A stretch of 64,000 nt of DNA from Tubulanus polymorphus (lineage: Eukaryota > Nemertea > Palaeonemertea > Tubulaniformes > Tubulanidae): contig NC_134036.1 in the NCBI RefSeq assembly GCF_964204645.1, positions 7,240,704 through 7,304,703 on the forward strand. The letters run 5' to 3'. Below, piece after piece: positions 56,395 through 64,000 of this stretch; positions within the stretch are counted from its first letter, which is position 1; each line of letters begins with the position of its first letter. The notes under the pieces were generated by a model. That model was given only the letters and a program-made list of their open reading frames with translations. It did no database searches and was not told where the DNA came from. A program made the position numbers and the translations under genes.

Positions 56395-59300
56395 GTCAGT
56401 GTGTCGGCGGTTGTTGTTCGAAAAACGACTAAGTGCTGACCGGGCCATGAACAGCGTTACGACCCGGCACCGGTCAGGAAGGGAGGGAGGGTGGCAGTAG
56501 GTCGGTCGTCCGTCCGTTCGCCAGTGTGCCGGCGGTGGTTGTTCGAAAAACGACTAAGTGCTGACCGGGCCATGAACAGCGTTACGACCCGGCACCGGTC
56601 AGGAAGGGAGGGAGGGTGGCAGTAGGTCGGTCGTCCGTTCGTTCGTCAGTGTGCCGGCGGTGGTAGTTCGAAAAACGACTAAGTGCTGACCGGGCCTTGA
56701 TCAGCGTTACGACCCGTTGCAGTGAGGGAGGGAGGGAGGGAGGCAGTAGGTCCGTCGTCCGCCCGTTAGTCAGTGTGTCGGCGGTTGCTGTTCGAAAAAC
56801 GACTAAGTGCTGACCGGGCCTTGATCAGCGTTACGACCCGGTGCAGTGAGGGAGGGAGGGAGGCAGTAGGTCGGTCGTCCGTCCGTTCGTCAGTGTGCCG
56901 GCGGTGGTTGTTCGAAAAACGACTAAGTGCTGACCGGGCCTTGATCAGCGTTACGACCCGGTGCAGTGAGCGAGGGAGGGAGGGAGGGAGGCATTAGGTC
57001 GGTCGTCCATCCGTTCGTCAGTGTGCCGGCGGTGGTTGTTCGAAAAACGACTAAGTGCTGACCGGGCCTTGATCAGCGTTACGACCCGGTGCAGTGAGGG
57101 AGGGAGGGAGGCAGTAGGTCGGTCGTCCGTCCGTTCGTCAGTGTGCCGGCGGTGGTTGTTCGAAAAACGACTAAGTGCTGACCGGGCCTTGATCAGCGTT
57201 ACGACCCGGTGCAGTGAGCGAGGGAGGGAGGGAGGGAGGCATTAGGTCGGTCGTCCATCCGTTCGTCAGTGTGCCGGCGGTGGTTGTTCGAAAAACGACT
57301 AAGTGCTGACCGGGCCATGATCAGCGTTACGACCCGGTGCAGTGAGGGAGGGAGGGAGGCACTAGGACAGTCGTCCGCCCGTTAGTCAGTGTGTCGGCGG
57401 TTGTTGTACGAAAAACGACTAAGTACTGACCGGGCCATGAACAGCGTTACGACCCGGCACCAGTCAGAAAGGGAGGGAGGGTGGCAGTAGGTCGGTCGTC
57501 CGTTCGTTCGTCAGTGTGCCGGCGGTGGTTGTTCGAAAAACGACTAAGTGCTGACCGGGCCTTGATCAGCGTTACGACCCGGTGCAGTGAGGGAGGGAGG
57601 GAGGGAGGGAGGCAGTAGGTCCGTCGTCCGCCCGTTAGTCAGTGTGTCGGCGGTTGCTGTTCGAAAAACGACTAAGTGCTGACCGGGCCATGAACAGCGT
57701 TACGACCCGGCACCGGTCAGGAAGGGAGGGAGGGTGGCAGTAGGTCGGTCGTCCGTTCGTTCGTCAGTGTGCCGGCGGTGGTAGTTCGAAAAACGACTAA
57801 GTGCTGACCGGGCCTTGATCAGCGTTACGACCCGGTGCAGTGAGGGAGGGAGGGAGGCAGTAGGTCGGTCGTCCGTCCGTTTGTCAGTGTGCCGGCGGTG
57901 GTTGTTCGAAAAACGACTAAGTGCTGACCGGGTCATAATCAGCGTTACGACCCGGTGCAGTGAGGGAGGGAGGGAGGCAGTAGGTCGGTCGTCCATCCGT
58001 TCGTCAGTGTGCCGGCGGTGGTTGTTCGAAAAACGACTAAGTGCTGACCGGGCCATGATCAGCGTTACGACCCGGTGCAGTGAGGGAGGGAGGCACTAGG
58101 ACAGTCGTCCGCCCGTTAGTCAGTGTGTCGGCGGTTGTTGTTCGAAAAACGACTAAGTGCTGACCGGGCCATGAACAGCGTTACGACCCGGCACCGGTCA
58201 GGAAGGGAGGGAGGGTGGCAGTAGGTCGGTCGTCCGTTCGTTCGTCAGTGTGCCGGCGGTGGTTGTTCGAAAAACGACTAAGTGCTGACCGGGCCTTGAT
58301 CAGCGTTTCGACCCGGCACCGGTCAGGGAGGGAGGGAGGGAGGCAGTAGGTCGGTCGTCCGTCCGTTCGTCATTGTGCCGGCGGTGGTAGTTCGAAAAAC
58401 GACTAAGTGCTGACCGGGCCTTGATCAGCGTTACGACCCGGAGCATTGAGGGAGGGAGGGAGGCAGTAGGTCGGTCGTCCGTCCGTTCGTCATTGTGCCG
58501 GCGGCGGTAGTTCGAAAAACGACTAAGTGCTGACCGGGCCTAGATCAGCGTTACGACCCGGTGCAGTGAGGGAGGGAGGGAGGCAGTAGGTCGGTCGTCC
58601 GTCCGGTCGTCAGTGTGCCGGCGGTGGTTGTTCGAAAAACGACAAAGTGCTGACCGGGCCATGATCAGCGTTACGACCCGGTGCAGTGAGGGAGGGAGGG
58701 AGGCACTAGGACAGTCGTCCGCCCGTTAGTCAGTGTGTCGGCGGTTGTTGTTCGAAAAACGACTAAGTGCTGACCGGGCCTTGATCAGCGTTACGACCCG
58801 GAGCATTGAGGGAGGGAGGGAGGCAGTAGGTCGGTCGTCCATCCGTTCGTCAGTGTGCCGGCGGTGGTAGTTCGAAAAACGACTAAGTGCTGACCGGGCC
58901 TTGATCAGCGTTACGACCCGGAGCATTGAGGGAGGGAGGGAGGCAGTAGGTCGGTCGTCCGTCCGGTCGTCAGTGTGCCGGCGGTGGTTGTTCGAAAAAC
59001 GACAAAGTGCTGACCGGGCCATGATCAGCGTTACGACCCGGTGCAGTGAGGGAGGGAGGGAGGCACTAGGACAGTCGTCCGCCCGTTAGTCAGTGTGTCG
59101 GCGGTTGTTGTTCGAAAAACGACTAAGTGCTGACCGGGCCATGAACAGCGTTACGACCCGGCACCGGTCAGGAAGGGAGGGAGGGTGGCAGTAGGTCGGT
59201 CGTCCGTTCGTTCGTCAGTGTGCCGGCGGTGGTTGTTCGAAAAACGACTAAGTGCTGACCGGGCCTTGATCAGCGTTACGACCCGGCGCAGTGAGGGAGG

Positions 59301-62300
59301 GAGGGAGGGAGGCAGTAGGTCGGTCGTCCATCCGTTCGTCAGTGTGCCGGCGGTGGTTGTTCGAAAAACGACTAAGTGCTGACCGGGCCTTGATCAGCGT
59401 TACGACCCGGTGCAGTGAGGGAGGGAGGGAGGGAGGCAGTAGGTCGGTCGTCCATCCGTTCGTCAGTGTGCCGGCGGTGGTTGTTCGAAAAACGACTAAG
59501 TGCTGACCGGGCCATGATCAGCGTTACGACCCGGTGCAGTGAGGGAGGGAGGGAGGCACTAGGACAGTCGTCCGCCCGTTAGTCAGTGTGTCGGCGGTTG
59601 TTGTTCGAAAAACGACTAAGTGCTGACCGGGCCTTGATCAGCGTTACGACCCGGTGCAGTGAGGGAGGGAGGGAGGCAGTAGGTCGGTCGTCCGTCCGTT
59701 TGTCAGTGTGCCGGCGGTGGTTGTTCGAAAAACGACTAAGTGCTGACCGGGTCATAATCAGCGTTACGACCCGGTGCAGTGAGGGAGGGAGGGAGGCAGT
59801 AGGTCGGTCGTCCATCCGTTCGTCAGTGTGCCGGCGGTTGTTGTTCGAAAAACGACTAAGTGCTGACCGGGCCTTGATCAGCGTTACGACCCGGTGCAGT
59901 GAGGGAGGGAGGGAGGCAGTAGGTCGGTCGTCCATCCGTTCGTCAGTGTGCCGGCGGTGGTTGTTCGAAAAACGACTAAGTGCTGACCGGGCCATGATCA
60001 GCGTTACGACCCGGTGCAGTGAGGGAGGGAGGCACTAGGACAGTCGTCCGCCCGTTAGTCAGTGTGTCGGCGGTTGTTGTTCGAAAAACGACTAAGTGCT
60101 GACCGGGCCATGAACAGCGTTACGACCCGGCACCGGTCAGGAAGGGAGGGAGGGTGGCAGTAGGTCGGTCGTCCGTCCGTTCGCCAGTGTGCCGGCGGTG
60201 GTTGTTCGAAAAACGACTAAGTGCTGACCGGGCCATGAACAGCGTTACGACCCGGCACCGGTCAGGAAGGGAGGGAGGGTGGCAGTAGGTCGGTCGTCCG
60301 TTCGTTCGTCAGTGTGCCGGCGGTGGTAGTTCGAAAAACGACTAAGTGCTGACCGGGCCTTGATCAGCGTTACGACCCGTTGCAGTGAGGGAGGGAGGGA
60401 GGGAGGCAGTAGGTCCGTCGTCCGCCCGTTAGTCAGTGTGTCGGCGGTTGCTGTTCGAAAAACGACTAAGTGCTGACCGGGCCTTGATCAGCGTTACGAC
60501 CCGGTGCAGTGAGGGAGGGAGGGAGGCAGTAGGTCGGTCGTCCGTCCGTTCGTCAGTGTGCCGGCGGTGGTTGTTCGAAAAACGACTAAGTGCTGACCGG
60601 GCCTTGATCAGCGTTACGACCCGGTGCAGTGAGCGAGGGAGGGAGGGAGGGAGGCATTAGGTCGGTCGTCCATCCGTTCGTCAGTGTGCCGGCGGTGGTT
60701 GTTCGAAAAACGACTAAGTGCTGACCGGGCCTTGATCAGCGTTACGACCCGGTGCAGTGAGGGAGGGAGGGAGGCAGTAGGTCGGTCGTCCGTCCGTTCG
60801 TCAGTGTGCCGGCGGTGGTTGTTCGAAAAACGACTAAGTGCTGACCGGGCCTTGATCAGCGTTACGACCCGGTGCAGTGAGCGAGGGAGGGAGGGAGGGA
60901 GGCATTAGGTCGGTCGTCCATCCGTTCGTCAGTGTGCCGGCGGTGGTTGTTCGAAAAACGACTAAGTGCTGACCGGGCCATGATCAGCGTTACGACCCGG
61001 TGCAGTGAGGGAGGGAGGGAGGCACTAGGACAGTCGTCCGCCCGTTAGTCAGTGTGTCGGCGGTTGTTGTACGAAAAACGACTAAGTACTGACCGGGCCA
61101 TGAACAGCGTTACGACCCGGCACCAGTCAGAAAGGGAGGGAGGGTGGCAGTAGGTCGGTCGTCCGTTCGTTCGTCAGTGTGCCGGCGGTGGTTGTTCGAA
61201 AAACGACTAAGTGCTGACCGGGCCTTGATCAGCGTTACGACCCGGTGCAGTGAGGGAGGGAGGGAGGGAGGGAGGCAGTAGGTCCGTCGTCCGCCCGTTA
61301 GTCAGTGTGTCGGCGGTTGCTGTTCGAAAAACGACTAAGTGCTGACCGGGCCATGAACAGCGTTACGACCCGGCACCGGTCAGGAAGGGAGGGAGGGTGG
61401 CAGTAGGTCGGTCGTCCGTTCGTTCGTCAGTGTGCCGGCGGTGGTAGTTCGAAAAACGACTAAGTGCTGACCGGGCCTTGATCAGCGTTACGACCCGGTG
61501 CAGTGAGGGAGGGAGGGAGGCAGTAGGTCGGTCGTCCGTCCGTTTGTCAGTGTGCCGGCGGTGGTTGTTCGAAAAACGACTAAGTGCTGACCGGGTCATA
61601 ATCAGCGTTACGACCCGGTGCAGTGAGGGAGGGAGGGAGGCAGTAGGTCGGTCGTCCATCCGTTCGTCAGTGTGCCGGCGGTTGTTGTTCGAAAAACGAC
61701 TAAGTGCTGACCGGGCCTTGATCAGCGTTACGACCCGGTGCAGTGAGGGAGGGAGGGAGGCAGTAGGTCGGTCGTCCATCCGTTCGTCAGTGTGCCGGCG
61801 GTGGTTGTTCGAAAAACGACTAAGTGCTGACCGGGCCATGATCAGCGTTACGACCCGGTGCAGTGAGGGAGGGAGGCACTAGGACAGTCGTCCGCCCGTT
61901 AGTCAGTGTGTCGGCGGTTGTTGTTCGAAAAACGACTAAGTGCTGACCGGGCCATGAACAGCGTTACGACCCGGCACCGGTCAGGAAGGGAGGGAGGGTG
62001 GCAGTAGGTCGGTCGTCCGTTCGTTCGTCAGTGTGCCGGCGGTGGTTGTTCGAAAAACGACTAAGTGCTGACCGGGCCTTGATCAGCGTTACGACCCGGC
62101 ACCGGTCAGGGAGGGAGGGAGGGAGGCAGTAGGTCGGTCGTCCGTCCGTTCGTCATTGTGCCGGCGGTGGTAGTTCGAAAAACGACTAAGTGCTGACCGG
62201 GCCTTGATCAGCGTTACGACCCGGTGCAGTGAGGGAGGGAGGGAGGCAGTAGGTCGGTCGTCCATCCGTTCGTCAGTGTGCCGGCGGTGGTTGTTCGAAA

Positions 62301-64000
62301 AACGACTAAGTGCTGACCGGGCCATGATCAGCGTTACGACCCGGTGCAGTGAGGGATGGAGGGAGGCACTAGGACAGTCGTCCGCCCGTTAGTCAGTGTG
62401 TCGGCGGTTGTTGTTCGAAAAACGACTAAGTGCTGACCGGGCCATGAACAGCGTTACGACCCGGCACCGGTCAGGAAGGGAGGGAGGGTGGCAGTAGGTC
62501 GGTCGTCCGTTCGTTCGTCAGTGTGCCGGCGGTGGTAGTTCGAAAAACGACTAAGTGCTGACCGGGCCTTGATCAGCGTTACGACCCGTTGCAGTGAGGG
62601 AGGGAGGGAGGGAGGCAGTAGGTCCGTCGTCCGCCCGTTAGTCAGTGTGTCGGCGGTTGCTGTTCGAAAAACGACTAAGTGCTGACCGGGCCTTGATCAG
62701 CGTTACGACCCGGTGCAGTGAGGGAGGGAGGGAGGCAGTAGGTCGGTCGTCCGTCCGTTCGTCAGTGTGCCGGCGGTGGTTGTTCGAAAAACGACTAAGT
62801 GCTGACCGGGCCTTGATCAGCGTTACGACCCGGTGCAGTGAGCGAGGGAGGGAGGGAGGGAGGCATTAGGTCGGTCGTCCATCCGTTCGTCAGTGTGCCG
62901 GCGGTGGTTGTTCGAAAAACGACTAAGTGCTGACCGGGCCTTGATCAGCGTTACGACCCGGTGCAGTGAGGGAGGGAGGGAGGCAGTAGGTCGGTCGTCC
63001 GTCCGTTCGTCAGTGTGCCGGCGGTGGTTGTTCGAAAAACGACTAAGTGCTGACCGGGCCTTGATCAGCGTTACGACCCGGTGCAGTGAGCGAGGGAGGG
63101 AGGGAGGGAGGCATTAGGTCGGTCGTCCATCCGTTCGTCAGTGTGCCGGCGGTGGTTGTTCGAAAAACGACTAAGTGCTGACCGGGCCATGATCAGCGTT
63201 ACGACCCGGTGCAGTGAGGGAGGGAGGGAGGCACTAGGACAGTCGTCCGCCCGTTAGTCAGTGTGTCGGCGGTTGTTGTACGAAAAACGACTAAGTACTG
63301 ACCGGGCCATGAACAGCGTTACGACCCGGCACCAGTCAGGAAGGGAGGGAGGGTGGCAGTAGGTCGGTCGTCCGTTCGTTCGTCAGTGTGCCGGCGGTGG
63401 TTGTTCGAAAAACGACTAAGTGCTGACCGGGCCTTGATCAGCGTTACGACCCGGTGCAGTGAGGGAGGGAGGGAGGGAGGGAGGCAGTAGGTCCGTCGTC
63501 CGCCCGTTAGTCAGTGTGTCGGCGGTTGCTGTTCGAAAAACGACTAAGTGCTGACCGGGCCATGAACAGCGTTACAACCCGGCACCGGTCAGGAAGGGAG
63601 GGAGGGTGGCAGTAGGTCGGTCGTCCGTTCGTTCGTCAGTCTGCCGGCGGTGGTAGTTCGAAAAACGACTAAGTGCTGACCGGGCCTTGATCAGCGTTAC
63701 GACCCGGTGCAGTGAGGGAGGGAGGGAGGCAGTAGGTCGGTCGTCCGTCCGTTTGTCAGTGTGCCGGCGGTGGTTGTTCGAAAAACGACTAAGTGCTGAC
63801 CGGGTCATAATCAGCGTTACGACCCGGTGCAGTGAGGGAGGGAGGGAGGGAGGCAGTAGGTCGGTCGTCCGTCCGTTCGTCAGTGTGCCGGCGGTGGTTG
63901 TTCGAAAAACGACTAAGTGCTGACCGGGCCTTGATCAGCGTTACGACCCGGTGCAGTGAGGGAGGGAGGGAGGCACTAGGACAGTCGTCCGCCCGTTAGT
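56395..64000 (+). repeat. Nested higher-order blocks with 3663-bp and 2209-bp shifts
   Basis: The variant CGCCAGTGTGCC occurs at 56519 and 60182 (3663 bp), and features at 56773, 57021, 57700 and 57815 recur at 60436, 60684, 61363 and 61478 with the same shift. The ACGACCCGTTGCAG variant occurs at 60372 and 62581 (2209 bp), and 61363 and 61478 recur at 63572 and 63687. Inside these lies a 248-bp dimer repeat (56773 and 57021). Confidence 0.8.

Larger units (their letters stand above)
24731..64000 (+). repeat. Satellite DNA array, 120-bp basic monomer, about 320 copies, extends past the window
   Basis: Every base from the gap to the window end belongs to direct repeats of a monomer. It can be read from AGTGTGCCGGCGGTGG through TTCGAAAAACGACTAAG, TGCTGACCGGGCC, TGATCAGCGTTACGACCCGG, a (GGGA)n tract, AGGTCGGTCGTCC and GTCCGTTCGTC. 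Base length is 120 bp (for example 37,321 to 37,441 to 37,561); 124- and 125-bp forms come from extra GGGA or a variant segment. All copies have the same orientation and there is no island of unique sequence or transposon. GC content is visibly higher than in the flank. Open frames of 60-158 codons on both strands are repeats of 40-residue peptides caused by a period divisible by three. A centromeric or heterochromatic role is possible but unproven. Confidence 0.98.

Noticed and set aside
24731-64000. About a hundred open frames of 60-158 codons on both strands
   Set aside because: All are the same 40-residue units read from the tandem satellite; no start context, splice signal or family resemblance supports coding.
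24731-64000. CRISPR-like array
   Set aside because: The repeat unit is 120 bp, variable, without unique spacers, in a eukaryotic context and with no cas-like genes.

Overview
The window looks like nuclear DNA of an invertebrate animal; I cannot name the phylum. The evidence is eukaryotic splice signals (GTAAGT-type donors, pyrimidine-rich acceptors), decayed genes of metazoan families (SWIM-finger HMGXB3-like, hAT transposase, C48/Ulp1 peptidase, THAP) and mixed classes of eukaryotic mobile DNA. Apart from one short THAP-type gene and the 3' exons of a peptidase, almost every coding region is broken, so this reads as transposon-rich, possibly heterochromatic DNA next to a very large satellite array.

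Layout. 1-2.5 kb: diverged tandem repeats, a 242-bp TAA microsatellite and a probable solo LTR. 2.5-7.7 kb: an AT-rich, intron-free, densely packed block of about ten one-directional small genes. It resembles the structural-gene segment of a Polinton/adintovirus-like mid-size DNA virus or transposon. Both ends are cut off: it begins in the last part of a DNA polymerase B gene and ends inside a coiled-coil gene. Several genes carry frameshifts or stops, yet a stop-codon-linked T-run plus TAAATAAATG motif is preserved in front of most of them. 7.7-12.2 kb: no recognised gene; a CpG-rich promoter-like stretch and seven 59-bp tandem repeats. 12.3-15.6 kb (minus strand): a decayed multi-exon HMGXB3-like SWIM-finger gene with an internal 14-residue repeat. 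15.7-16.6 kb (plus strand, divergent): a decayed tyrosine-recombinase-like gene that is cut just before its catalytic tyrosine by a hAT element (16.6 to about 18.95 kb). That element has its own duplicated exon and carries a 0.5-kb fold-back element in its first intron. 20.4-20.6 kb: last two exons of an Ulp1/C48-type peptidase. 21.8-22.3 kb: a two-exon THAP-domain gene that lacks one zinc cysteine.

24,531-24,730 is a 200-N assembly gap. From 24,731 to the end of the window (39 kb) there is one uninterrupted, single-orientation tandem satellite with a basic 120-bp monomer (about 320 copies). It has several monomer classes, G-quadruplex-forming (GGGA)n tracts, and nested higher-order blocks of about 1.73, 2.2, 2.83, 3.31, 3.66 and 4.3 kb. 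Long reading frames on both strands of the satellite are a by-product of its 3-divisible period and are not annotated as genes.

All family assignments were made by eye from remembered family patterns; none was confirmed by a database search.
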